DNA from: Hemileia vastatrix
Lineage: Eukaryota > Basidiomycota > Pucciniomycetes > Pucciniales > Zaghouaniaceae
Reading direction: 5' to 3'
Length of the DNA stretch: 64,000 nucleotides
NCBI GenBank assembly: GCA_030280995.1
Contig: JASXTE010000007.1
Location: 4,944,001-5,008,000, forward strand
Of this stretch, positions 45,116 to 56,029 are shown piece after piece (the stretch's first letter is position 1; each line of letters begins with the position of its first letter). Below the pieces are notes generated by a model. It was not told the DNA's origin. It ran no database searches and saw only the letters and a list, made by a program, of their open reading frames with translations. The position numbers were made by a program, and so were the translations under genes.

Positions 45116-47505
45116 ATGGCTTCTGGGTCATCTATTCCTGTGGTGACTGACAGTGGGGGGGGAAGGTCCTCCTGCTGTGATGGTTAGGGAGTGTGAGAGG
45201 ATTAAAACTTGGGATGGTACCAAGTTTAATGTGGAAGATGTGAAGTGGTTTCTGGGGAAATATGAAACTGCTGCTCTTGTGGATGGTGCTTCTTACCTGG
45301 ACATGGTGAAGTAGATCATTTACTTCATTGGTGATAGGGCAGTGGAGAAGGAGGTTGTGGCCATGTCTGGCTACAAGAAGAGGGACTGGAAGTTTTTGTG
45401 TAGGGAGATGGTGGATAGATGGGTTGTCAAGTTCTCTATGGTGGATCTGAACAAGTTTGTCAGTGAATTTCAGTCTTATGGCGGTGTTGGTAACTTACTC
45501 AGTTACAGGAATTTTTTACTACAGTTTGATCTTGTGGTAGAATATTTGGTGGAAGTGGAGGAGCTGGCACATGATAATGCTGCCAAAGATGTTTTTTGGT
45601 ATTCGCTGGCTAGAGATGTAAAGATGGATGTGTTGAAGGAGCTTTCAAGGAAAGAATTGATGAAGACTCTTTCCAATGGGGACCATAAGTTTCCTGCCTT
45701 GGACAAGGTGAAGGAGGCTGTGGAGGCCCATTTGAAGTTATTGGCGGTTGACACCTATCAAGAGGGGTGTGCCAAATATGTCAGCAAGGTCAGTGAGGCT
45801 TTGGCTGAAGAGGAGAATAGAGTGAAGAAGGAGGTAAAGAATATGGTGGAGGTTCCCAAACAGGAAAGGGACCCAGTGGTGGAGCAGTTAGCTGATCTGA
45901 CAAAACCGCTACATATTTTTGTTCAGGAGGCTAAGAAGGCCAATAGTGATCCTTCTCAGCCTAGAGATTTTGATAGGAGAGCTGGTAGGAGTGATCCTTG
46001 AATCAGCTCTTATTGCAGCAGGAGGGGGAACAAGTCCAATGATTCTGGGTTCTTAAAAGAGATGTGTCAGAAGGAAAGGTGGAGTTTGAGGGAATGGTGT
46101 TCAAATTTCCTGATGGTTCATTTGTGAAGCACAGTGAGGGGCAGGCTCCTATTGATTTGGTCAGGAGAAGGAATGGTCCCAATCAGAGGAGGCCAAGGTT
46201 TGAGGAGATTCCTGATCAGGGGAATTCTTCTGCTAAGGCAGATGATGATGTCAAGGGAAAAGGGAAGGAGGTGAATAAGGTCTCTTTTTCTACTTCCTTT
46301 AGTGGATTGGAGTTGTATTCTTGTGGTGGACAGTCAAGTGGTGAAATCTTGGCTGGTATTTATGACGTAGAAGCAAGAAAGGTGGGAAGTCCTAAGAGAA
46401 GTTCTCAGGCCCAACCAAAGCCTAAGGCTTTAAAGTGGATCCTAAGCTGAGTGCAGCCATGAGAAATTACAGCAAAGAGGAGCTGTACAAGATGCAGAAG
46501 GGGATTGATGATATGGGCTCCCCAATTTTTAGTGCATTGGACATGAATGGTGAGCCAATGCCTATGGATGTTGATTCTGACTCTGAGGAGGATGTCCCTT
46601 TGGCTTCATTTCCAAAGCCCGATGGAGTTAGAGATGCTGGTGAGGGATCTGGTTTGATTTCTGTTGATGGTAAATCTATTGGTGGCTCTGGTCCTCAGGA
46701 GATTTCTAGGACCAAGGTAGTGAAGCCAAGGGCTCACTTTGAGAGGCCAGTAGTTTCTGTCAAATCTACTGTTATGGACTCTTCTCTGGAAAGGATGAAT
46801 AAGAGTCAGGTTTTCTTTTCCTATGGAGAATTGTACGATATCAGTCTTGGGTTAGCTGTTAGACAAAAATAATTTTTGACCAGAAGAAGGTTTTTATCTG
46901 AGGAGGTGGAATACATTTGTGATTCTGCTGAGAATTTTGGTGAGGTGTTGGAGACTCATTTTTCTGCACCTCTGGGTTATGTCAATATCACTCTGAATAG
47001 AAGGGAGGCTAGGGTATTGGTGGATTCAGGTTCTCAGATTAACCTGATTTCTTTGTTTGAGGCCACTCATCTGGGCCTCCCCATCAAGACAGGAATTGTT
47101 GTAAATTTAAGAGAAATTGGTGGCCATGTCACTGAGTTGATTGGGAATACAAAATTTGTGAAGCTGGATGTTGGTTGAGCCTCAGGGAAAGTTCATTTTT
47201 ACATTTCCAAAGGTAATGTAAAAGTTGTTTTGGGTGGACCATTCTTGATGGATTTTTTAGCAGGAATTGGTTATCAGTTTGATATGGGAATCAGTTTGGA
47301 GTTTACTGGTGAAGATAAAAAGAGGCTTCACATGAGGTTATCAACTCCTGGAGATGATGGTTGGAGACCAGGCCTGGCTTGTCTTCAATGTGCCAGTGCA
47401 TGGATTGTTGTAGGAGAAGAAAAGAAGTGGGTGCCGCCTCTGATTTTTTGGAGTGTGGCTCAGGCTCTAGTGAGAGTCTGTCCTTTTTTGAGTGATAAGG
47501 GCTGA
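45116..47505 (+). pseudogene. gag-pro: G gag-pro, degenerate
   Basis: The frame starts MASGSS at 45116, breaks in a G-run near 45155, and continues (VKWFLGKYETAALVDGASYLDMVK) through a TAG at 45313. A clean stretch runs 45342-46001 (DRAVEKEVVAMSGYKKRDWK, FWYSLARDVKMDVLKELSRK) and ends in TGA, close to where B also has TGA. The zinc knuckle is lost; only SYCSRRGNK remains. Later parts match B (KFPDGSFVK, STSFSGLEL, YSKEELYKMQKGI, protease VDSGSQINLIS near 47020). Several more stops lie at 46448, 46870 and 47176. Final stop TGA 47503-47505. Confidence 0.88.
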
Positions 47506-47567
47506 TTTCCCTAGTGCTACAACCTCTCTTCAAGATGAGGAAATCCCAGGTTGTAGTAGGTCAGCTC
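47484..47567 (+). promoter_or_regulatory. Frameshift-type RNA hairpin of G
   Basis: TTTTTTG (47484-47490; another run at 47438) precedes GGGCTGATT (47499-47507), paired with GGTCAGCTC (47559-47567). The middle stem GCTACAACCT (47516-47525) with AGGTTGTAGT (47548-47557) pairs fully although its sequence differs from B. The -1 frame here meets an early stop, so the function has probably decayed. Confidence 0.7.
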
Positions 47568-47749
47568 CCTTGGAGATATACTAAGTGAATTTTCAACTTT
47601 CTCTTTTTAATGCTTCTCTTCTCTGCAATTATTCTTCATGTTTTTTTTCAAGTATCTGTTCTCTCTCAAGATTTTCAATAATTTTTAATTCAAGTTCAAA
47701 AAAGAAGATTGGTTATATATCTTTATTGAAAGATATGCAGAAAAGCAGT

Positions 47750-48318
47750 GGGGTGGTAGGATTTGGGTCTTAATGTTTGTCCTCCCAAAAGTGCACTGCT
47801 AGGGTCTCTTCTACACCTTTCAAAAAAATTACCTTGGCCATGTCTGTGAGAATTGGGGAAACCCCTGGTTATTTTTTTAGGATGGAAGAAAACACAAGAA
47901 AAGAAAATTGAAATTTCAAGATAACTGAAGAAAAGCAAGAAAAAAATCTGAAGATAATAAAAAAAGAAGAAAACTATTTTTTTTGTAAATATCATCAAGA
48001 TAATTTTTTGGGCCTCCAGTATGAGGTTAAACTGCACAAATTTTTGAAGAAAGTAGATCGTCAAGATCAATTTTTGGGTCTCTGGCATGAGGATAATCTG
48101 AATAATTTTAGAAGATGTGATTCAGAAGATGAATCATGATTTGAAGATTTGGAAGATGGAAGTGAGGATGAAGATGTGTAATTGAGGAAAAGTTGTGGAG
48201 TGGTGAGATTGGGGTCTAAAAGTAAGTCCTCCCAATTGTGCACCGCTAGGGTTTCTTCTACACCTTTCAAAAAAATGACCTGGGCCACACATGTGAGCAA
48301 GGGGGAAACCCTTGTTTT
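47750..48318 (+). repeat. Direct ~120-bp duplication in the G pol spacer
   Basis: Copies at about 47750-47870 and 48190-48318 share gtcctccca, gtgca(c)tgctaggg, tcttctacacctttcaaaaa and gggaaaccc. B and C lack this sequence. Mini-hairpin copies at 48013-48035 and 48078-48100 lie between them. Confidence 0.7.
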
Positions 48319-50093
48319 TGGTCCAGGTCTGGTGGTGAAGACTTTCTGAAGATCCCTCAAGTTGACGGTGGAGCCGCAAAGTACAAGAAGGTAGCACAGA
48401 AGATTAGGCCTGTCAATGAGCCTATTCCTATAGGTTTGAATCCTCTGTTATCAAGAGATCTGTACTGTGCTCCTTTGGTGAAGAAGCCTCCTGATTTTGT
48501 GAAAACTGTTTGGGTGACTGTGGAAAGGTTGAAAGTGGTTAATTTTGGTCCTGAAGGGTGGTTGTCTGATGAGGGAAAATAAGTTGTTGTTGCATTTAAT
48601 TGTGCTCAGGGAGAAAGTGGTGGAATTTTTTGAAGAGGAAAGTGGTGTTTTGAGACACTCTTATGGGGAACCTTACTTGATTCATGTGGTTTTTCACAAA
48701 CCTTGGCAAATCAAAACTATTACAATTCCAACTGCTATTAGGGATGATTTTATAGAGATTTTTAGGGAAAGAATTCAGGACTGTGTTATACAAACAATCA
48801 TCTTCTAGTTACTCAAGTCCGGTTTTCTGTGTTAAGAAGCAGAATGGGAAGTTGAGGGTGGTTCATAATCTTAGGGCCTTGAATAGAGTCACTATCAAGG
48901 ATGCAGGGATTCTGCCAAGTGCGGAGAACATTGTGGAAGCTTTTGCTGGAAGGTTGTGTTATGGTTTGGGTGATAGTATGGGTGGTTATGATGAAAGGGA
49001 ACTTCACACAGATTCATGGCCACTAACAACATTTGAGACTCCTCTGGGAAGATTTCAGCTCACTAGGTTGCCTCAAGGAGAAACTAATTCAGTAGCAGTA
49101 TATCAAGCTCAAATGGCTTGGATTTTACAGGATGAGGTTCTGACTCATGCTGATGTTTTTATTGATGATGTTGGAATTAATGGACCCTCTGCTGATTATG
49201 GAAATTAGGTGCTGAAGGAGAACTCATGTGTAAGAAGATTTAGTTTGGAATATGCAATTACTCTAGAGAGAGTATTGTTTAGAATTGAAGAGGCTGGTTT
49301 GACAATTTCTGGGTCAAAGGTTTGTTGTTGTGTTCCTGCTCTAGTAATTCTGGGTCATGTTGTATGTAAGGAGGGAAGGATTATGACAAAGAAGAGGGTT
49401 AATTAAATTCAGTCATGGCCAAGGCACAAAAATACTACTGAAGTTAGGGGATTTTTAGGAGTTTGTGTATACATAAGGATTTTTATTAAATATTTTTCTT
49501 TGTTGGCTTCACCTTTAAGAAGGTTGACCAGAAAAGATGTGGAGTTGGAAAGGACTGAAGAGTGTGAAGAGGCTTTTCAGAAGTTGAAGAAGGTGGTAGG
49601 TGAAGATATTATTCTTCACAAGTTGGTTTATGGAAGGGAATCTGAAAAAAAATTTCTGGTGGTGGAATTAAGTTATATTGCTGCTTGTGCTGTTGTGCCT
49701 TGGGAAGGTCAGGCCAGTAAGGTATGAGTCTGTGGTTCTTAATGAGGTGGAATCTAGGTATTCTCAGCCAAAGTTGGAATTGTGTGGTGTAGCAAAAATT
49801 TTGAAGAAGCTACAAACTGTTTTGTGGGGGCAGCATTTTGAGCTGCAGGGGGAAGAAAAATCTCTGGTTCAAATGATCAATACACCTAGTCTTCCAAATG
49901 CTCCAATTACTAGGTGGGTGGCATTTATTCAGCATTTTTCTTTTGACCTAGTGCACAAGCCAGGTAAAAATTTTAAGATGCCATATGGATTATCAAGAAG
50001 ACCACCCACAGATGAAGATTCTGATTCTGAAGAATTTGATTAAGATGTTCCAGTGGTTAGGGCCAACACAAAGGGTTCTGAATATTTTTCTCT

Positions 50094-50224
50094 CCTCCCC
50101 CATGAGGCTATACTGGATGATCATTCTCTCCTCCCCCATGAGGCTAAACTGGAAGATTGTTCTTTCCTCCCTCAAGAGGCTAAACTGGAAGATTGTTCAC
50201 TCCTCCACCAAGAGGTTAAACTGA
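50094..50224 (+). repeat. Four mini-hairpins with 36-nt period inside G pol
   Basis: Copies start at 50094, 50130, 50166 and 50202, exactly 36 nt (12 codons) apart. Each has CCTC, a loop (CCCCAT, CCTCAA or CACCAA), GAGG, then a tail near CTAAACTGG. They translate as LPHEAKLED / LHQEVKL-type repeats. B and C have two copies at the same place in pol. Confidence 0.9.
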
Positions 50225-51756
50225 CTGGTTCTGATCTTGATTCTGGTGATCAGTATTTTTTTTTATGAAGATGGGGTTTTTGTTTGGGATGGCTCAAAAT
50301 TAGAAAACGGAGTTTTTGATGGTGAACTGGATTCTCTTAAAACTCAGTGGAAGAAAAAGGGTGTACAAAAGGTCAGAGATTGGTGTCCTGGATGGGCTGG
50401 TTGTGTTGCTCATGTGTACACTTTAGATTTTGATGACAGGGTTGTACCCTTGGATGTTGTTTTGTTGGATTTTGAAGATGAGACCTGGGGTCAGATTGGG
50501 TTTTATTTAATTATGGTTTAATATCTGTTAATGTTGGAGAGGCCAGATATTTGTGATGATGATACTTGAGTGTGAATCAAGAAGAAGAGTCCTGGCTTTT
50601 ATGTGTCAGGAAGGAGGTTGATGAGGAGGAGAGATCCAAATCCTCAGGTAGTGGTGACTCAGAAGAAGGTTCAAGAGTTGGTGTGGAAGTCTTTGCATGA
50701 AGACCTTGGTCAAAGAGGCTTTGGGAAGACTTATAGAAGAGTAGCAGATAAATTTTGGTGGCCAGGTATGAATGTGGCTGTGCAGGGTTGGGTTCAATCT
50801 TGTGAAGAAGGTCAAAGAAGAAGTCACTTGAAACCTAACGAGGTTGGTCGTGCTACTGGTGAAACATCTGGGTCTTGAAGAGTCAGTCTGGGTGCTGTCA
50901 ATATCAAAGAGGGCAGGTATAAATACTTGATTGTTTCCAGGGATGATTTGTCTCGTTGTTTTGAGGTGGTGCCTCTTGTTAATTTGACAGCCAAAAATGT
51001 GGTAGAACTTTTGAAGAAAGAATGGGTTTTTGGGTCTGGGTTTATGAAGTTGGTGACTATTGATGGTGGCCAGAGTTTGAAGCTGAAGTTAAAGAAGCTG
51101 TGGAAAGTATTGGCTCTAAAGTCAGAGTGGCTAAACCTTTTTATCCTTAAGCCAAAGGCATGGTTGAAAGAGTACATCAAGCTATCAAGAATGCTTTGGT
51201 GAAAATGTGTGGAGATAGTGCTGAATAATGGAGGCATTATTTACCCTTGGTGTCATTTGCTGATAGGGTCACTGTGAAAAGGACAACTGGCTATTCCCCT
51301 TATGAATTAATTTTTGGGCAGAAAGCTGTTCTACCGGTGGATTTGGGAGCAGTCTCTTACCTTGGAATTGATTGGGATGATGTATGCTCAACAGAAGACT
51401 TGCTCTGTGCCAGGATGCAACAGTTGGAATGTAGAGAGGAATGTCAAAAGAAGGCATACTCTAGAATGATGTAGATAAGAAATAAATCAGTCAGATACTG
51501 GGACAAGTAGCTGGCTCATAGACTCAGGAATCCCTTGAAACCTGGTTGTTTGGTTTTGGTATATAATAGAAGTTTGGAGGGTCAGTGGGGAAAGATGTTT
51601 TCTGACAGATGGGATGGACCTTACAGAGTTAGATCTCAAGTGTCTGGAGGTTCTTATGTTTTGGAGGAGTTAGATGGTGCAGTATTAAAGAAGAGAGTGG
51701 CTTCTGATCAGGTGAAGAGATTTTACCCTAGAGGCACTAGAAGTGAAGAATATTGA

Positions 51757-52901
51757 CTTGGAAATGAGGATAAACTATGTACCATTCATTAAATTCTTAA
51801 TTTTGGTGATGCTGTGCATCTGTTTTGTTGGAAATTTTTTGTTAGAAGATACCCATGGGTGGGGCTTCTAGATTTTATTTTTGCAAGTGTGGGGGTAACT
51901 GATGGGCTGGCTTCTCTATCAACAGTTACCCCATATTGTCTGCTTCCAACCCCTTCTCTTAATTTGGTTGAACCATAGTATGGTTTTCTATTCATAGGTT
52001 TTAGTCCTCTATAACTATAAACTGGAAAATCATTTGGTCTTTAAGTGCCGGACTCTTCACACTTATTGGTTTTGGTTTAAAGTTGTGGATTTTGCCTTTT
52101 TGTTAGAAGGTACCCAGGGGGGGATTCTAGATTTTATTTTGGAAAGTGTGGGGGTAACTGATGATCTTACTGATCTGTTGAGCTGCTACCCCATAATGTC
52201 TGTTTCAAGTATTTTGTTTGTCCTAGTTGAATCCTAGTTCTGGATTTTTTGTTCAGGTTTCTAGTCCACTATGACTTTAAACTGGCTTCTTTACTTTTGT
52301 TGGTGGATCACTGGTGGTCTCCCATCATTTTTACTTATTGAAAAGAGCCCACCCAGTGATCATTTCCTTGGAATGGACTTTCTGTCAAGCTGGAATTTTT
52401 CTTTTCTTTAATTTTTGTCACTATGGTTGTGTTAGATAGTAGTTTTAGATTATTTTTTTTCTCTGTTTTCATGTAATTTTTTTATGGGAGTTATTAGGAT
52501 ATAAAGAGGGAAAAATCACAAAATTATAGTATATGGTTTAACTGCATCAGGGTCATTTTGATGTGGGCAAGCATTGGTTGGGAAAGGCTCATCAATTGGC
52601 AGGGCAATGCTATTTTCTTTTTTTTATTATTCTCTCAATTTCTATTTATTTCATCTTTATTTTTTTTATTATTTCAATTAATTTAAAAATTATTTAAAAG
52701 TGTATCCAAATCAAGGTGCACTTGGATGTGGGTAAGGTATCAGGGGATCAACTCATCAATTGGCTGGGGGATACCATTAGTAACTATTATTTATTCATTT
52801 CATTTTAATTTTTCTACTCTCATATTTTTGGTTAATTTTGTTTATTTAATTTCAAGTTTCTTTAGTATGTTATAAGTTTAAATAAAAAAAATAATAAAAT
52901 A
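51757..52901 (+). other. Structured non-coding 3' region of G
   Basis: It holds a GGGGTAACTG/CAGTTACCCC hairpin (51892-51901 with 51923-51932), a decayed second copy from 52151, mini-hairpins at 52003 and 52263, the CACTGGTGG hairpin at 52306-52361, and two copies of the conserved GATGTGGG/CTCATCAATTGG block (52547-52612, 52710-52780). No gene is visible. The order matches B, with duplications. Confidence 0.7.
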
Positions 52902-53661
52902 ATAAATAAAAATAAAAATAAAAATAAAAATAAAAATAAAAATAAAAATAAAAATAAAAATAAAAATAAAAATAAAAATAAAAATAAAAATAAAAATAAA
53001 AATAAAAATAAAAATAAAAATAAAAATAAAAATAAAAATAAAAATAAAAATAAAAATAAAAATAAAAATAAAAATAAAAATAAAAATAAAAATAAAAATA
53101 AAAATAAAAATAAAAATAAAAATAAAAATAAAAATAAAAATAAAAATAAAAATAAAAATAAAAATAAAAATAAAAATAAAAATAAAAATAAAAATAAAAA
53201 TAAAAATAAAAATAAAAATAAAAATAAAAATAAAAATAAAAATAAAAATAAAAATAAAAATAAAAATAAAAAAAAAAATAAAAATAAAAATAAAAATAAA
53301 AATAAAAATAAAAATAAAAATAAAAATAAAAATAAAAATAAAAATAAAAATAAAAATAAAAATAAAAATAAAAATAAAAATAAAAATAAAAATAAAAATA
53401 AAAATAAAAATAAAAATAAAAATAAAAATAAAAATAAAAATAAAAATAAAAATAAAAATAAAAATAAAAATAAAAATAAAAATAAAAATAAAAATAAAAA
53501 TAAAAATAAAAATAAAAATAAAAATAAAAATAAAAATAAAAATAAAAATAAAAATAAAAATAAAAATAAAAATAAAAATAAAAATAAAAATAAAAATAAA
53601 AATAAAAATAAAAATAAAAATAAAAATAAAAATAAAAATAAAAATAAAAATAAAAATAATA
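52902..53661. repeat. (TAAAAA)n microsatellite, ~125 copies
   Basis: About 755 bp of almost perfect hexamer with one interruption at 53271-53279, where a T is lost. It lies where B and C carry short A/T simple repeats, so it looks like an expansion of an ancestral A-rich tract. The Leu-Phe open frame across it (minus strand) is an artefact. Confidence 0.95.
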
Positions 53662-53727
53662 ACAATTAAAAAATTAAAATAAACAAATTTTATATATATA
53701 TCTGTTAATTATTATTGTTTTTTCTAG

Positions 53728-55308
53728 TTAGTGAATTATCAATTTCTTTTTTTTTTTAATGTCTGGAAGAAGTAGCCTCCGGCGGTTGGTCCGGATTATG
53801 GTGGAATTTTTGTTTTTGTTAGGATTGGTGGAAGAACTGTGTTCTTTGTGATGTAGGCAGCTGGAAAGTGTATATGGATTGTAATGGTCAGGGAGCAGAG
53901 TAGAAGGTAAATTTTGGGAAGAAGTGGAAGAATCAGGGATAGAGTGTTGGAAGGTGTGCTTGATTATTCTAGACATCTACCAGTGGTCATCAAGGATCTG
54001 TTTTCTCAGATTCTTTTCAAACTCATTCAATGGACTGTGGAGAGCAAAGGCCTTAAGCATATTTGAACACATCATGCTTAGGTGTTGTTTTGTGTCGGCG
54101 TAATCCAGGGTTAAGGTAGTTTATAGAGGTTGGCCAATCCCAATTGTATTTTCAGAAGGTGGGGTTCCAACTATACAGAAGGAAGAGATCAGAATTTTTT
54201 TCTGTTAAAGAAATTGGATTTATTAATTTAGTACTTACAGATTGGGAGCTCTTCAAATTTGTAAGGGGCAGGGATTTGAGCTGTTGAAGGAGGATCAACC
54301 AGATAGAGGTATGGATTCTCATGATCATTCTCTAAATGGTGTTGAGAAGATGAAGGAAAAGAAGGGAATTTGTGTGGCCTGGTGGAAGCAGCAGGGCTGC
54401 TTTTGTTGTTGTGAATATTAGTATTTCTTGGCCCAGTTGAGTTGAACACTGGTGTTGGAGTACCAGGCTTGTTGAAGGAAAGACCAGGAGAAGGTGACCT
54501 GGAAGCTGATTGTGATTTTCTGGATGAATATCTGGAAGAAATGGAATTATCAGAGGAATAATTGGCAGCCAGAGGAGAGGTGTAGTTAGTTCTTCTTGGT
54601 GGAAAAGGAGATTTTTATTTTGAAGCAGTGTGTCGTGCTCTGGTGTTTTCAGGAGGTCCTCTGGCAGGCCATCTAGAGATGTTAGAATTTTTTGGGTTGT
54701 CTGTGAAAAAAATTTTGCATGTACCCATTGCTCTGGGAGCACTAGGAGGTGGTTGGGTAGAGTTGTTGGTGTTTAATGGTGTATTTCGGCTGTTATCTGG
54801 CTGAAATTGGGAGTTTTGAGCCTGATTTTTGCTTTCTGGCAAGGTGGGCGGGCCACCCGACGTCAGGAGGGCCGCCTGGATGTGGTCTAGAAGCCTTGGA
54901 GCTGATTTTTAAGTAGATTTGGCTTAATTTGCTGAGGTAAAAGCAGATTCTTGAGAAGATAAAGCAGGTTGTTTAGGGAGTGTTTTGGTGAATAGAACGG
55001 TGTGATCTTCTGGAAGGTGTGGAAGATAAAGAAGAGGAAGCAGGTCCAAGTTCTGGTGACCTGGTAGGAGATCTGGAAATATATTTATGTGAAGGTGAAG
55101 GCGGAGGTATTGGATAGTTGGGATCTTTGTCACATCTTTTCTTTTTAGAGTTTCAAGAATCACAGGCTCTGTTATAGAATTTGGCCTGAGGAGTAGGAAG
55201 AGTGAAGGTAAATGGCCTGCACATGTGGATGCACTGTTTACAAGCATATTCCTTTGGAGCAGTGAAACAGGGAAGGTCCAATGGGTCAAAATGTGGGGAT
55301 CCACCCAT
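53728..55308 (-). pseudogene. Second antisense gene of G, broken (Cys-rich N-terminus)
   Basis: The start MGGSPHFDPLD (55308) is followed by YACKQCIHMC, then 18 residues and a cluster C-D-S-(stop)-N-S-K-K-K-R-C-D. The TGA stands where a Cys would complete C-x2-C-x6-C. A long Ser/Pro-rich part follows (54842-54228, one TAA at 54615). A GTAAGT donor at 54238 and an AACAG ending at 54202 look like a 37-nt intron but do not join frames. A third stretch (about 54170-53728) keeps one frame with two stops (KAFALHSPLNEFEKNLRKQI). A TATA-like TATAAG lies 135 nt upstream of the start (55445-55440). Function unknown; a zinc-cluster regulator is inferred. Confidence 0.55.
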
Positions 55309-55460
55309 TCTCTGTGAAGGGAAAATAATGAAGAGAAAGGAGAAGAATGAAAATTTTATTAGTGATGTGTAGATAATGAAGAAAGAGTGGAATTTCAGCA
55401 AGTTGGCTGCAGAGAATTGTTCATGGAGGTGGCTCTGCTCTTATATGCAAAATGTGTATA

Positions 55461-55989
55461 AGTCCTTCAAGACTTTAAACTGAACACTGGAAAAGTCGGT
55501 CAATACTTAAAACTGAACACTGGAAAAGTCTGTCAAGACTTTAAACTGAACACTGGAATAGTCCGTCAAAACTTTAAAATGTGCACCATGGTCAGTCCAT
55601 CAAGACTTTAAACTGAAAAATGGTATATTCCCCCAAGACTATAAAGTGAGGATTTTTTAATGGTTGAGTCCTTCAGGACTATAAAGTGATAATGGGAGAT
55701 GGCGTGATTCTGGAAGAGGGCATCCAAGGGGAAGTCTCTGAATTTTGTTAAGGCAAGTGTGGGGGTAACTGATCAGCTGGCTGCTCTGTCAAACAGTTAC
55801 CCCAGAATTTTAGTTTGTTTCTTTGGTCTTTAATGTTTTGATCTCTGGTTCTGTCTTTTGATTCAGGTTTTGGAGTCCCCCAAGACTATAAACTGAGGGC
55901 TTTTGAGTCCCCCAAGACTATAAAATGAGGGCTGTTAGTCCCCCAAGACTTAAAACTGAGGATTAGTCCCCCAAGACTTTAAACTTAGG
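55461..55989 (+). repeat. Mini-hairpin array of G (AGTC/GACT stems)
   Basis: About eleven copies, mostly AGTC, loop CTTCAA / CCCCAA / CTTCAG, GACT, then TATAAACTGA or TTTAAACTGA. It lies between the two antisense genes but in the sense orientation of G. A GGGGTAACTG/CAGTTACCCC hairpin (55762-55771 with 55794-55803) sits within it. Confidence 0.85.
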
Positions 55990-56029
55990 AATTTTTTTTT
56001 CTAAATCAAGATTTTCAGGCAAGAAGCAA

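Larger units (their letters stand above)
47506..51756 (+). pseudogene. pol: G pol: RT-RNase H-integrase, degenerate
   Basis: After a long diverged spacer, homology to B resumes at about 48380 (KYKKVAQKIRPVNEPIP). RT is readable at 48783-49208 (YSSPVFCVKKQNGKLRVVHNL, TRLPQGETNSVAVYQAQMAW, FIDDVGI), followed by GSKVCCCVPALVILGHVVCKEG. The RNase H tail (DLVHKPGKNFKMPYGLSRRP) is near 49950. HHCC (HEDLGQRGFG; CEEGQ has lost a Cys) and the integrase core (IDGGQSLK, KGMVERV-like) are altered. The end region (LVYNRSLEGQWGKMFSDRW) is intact to 51756. Ten or more stops and shifts are present. Four mini-hairpins form a 36-nt in-frame repeat at 50094-50224. Confidence 0.9.

Noticed and set aside
52862..53665. 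267-codon minus-strand frame of alternating Leu-Phe
   Set aside because: It is the translation of the (TAAAAA)n microsatellite and has no coding value.
54202..54238. 37-nt intron in the second antisense gene of G
   Set aside because: It is shorter than usual fungal introns and does not restore the frame.
54924..55304. 126-codon minus-strand frame in G
   Set aside because: It lies in another frame of the second antisense gene; the Cys cluster is in the 55308 frame.
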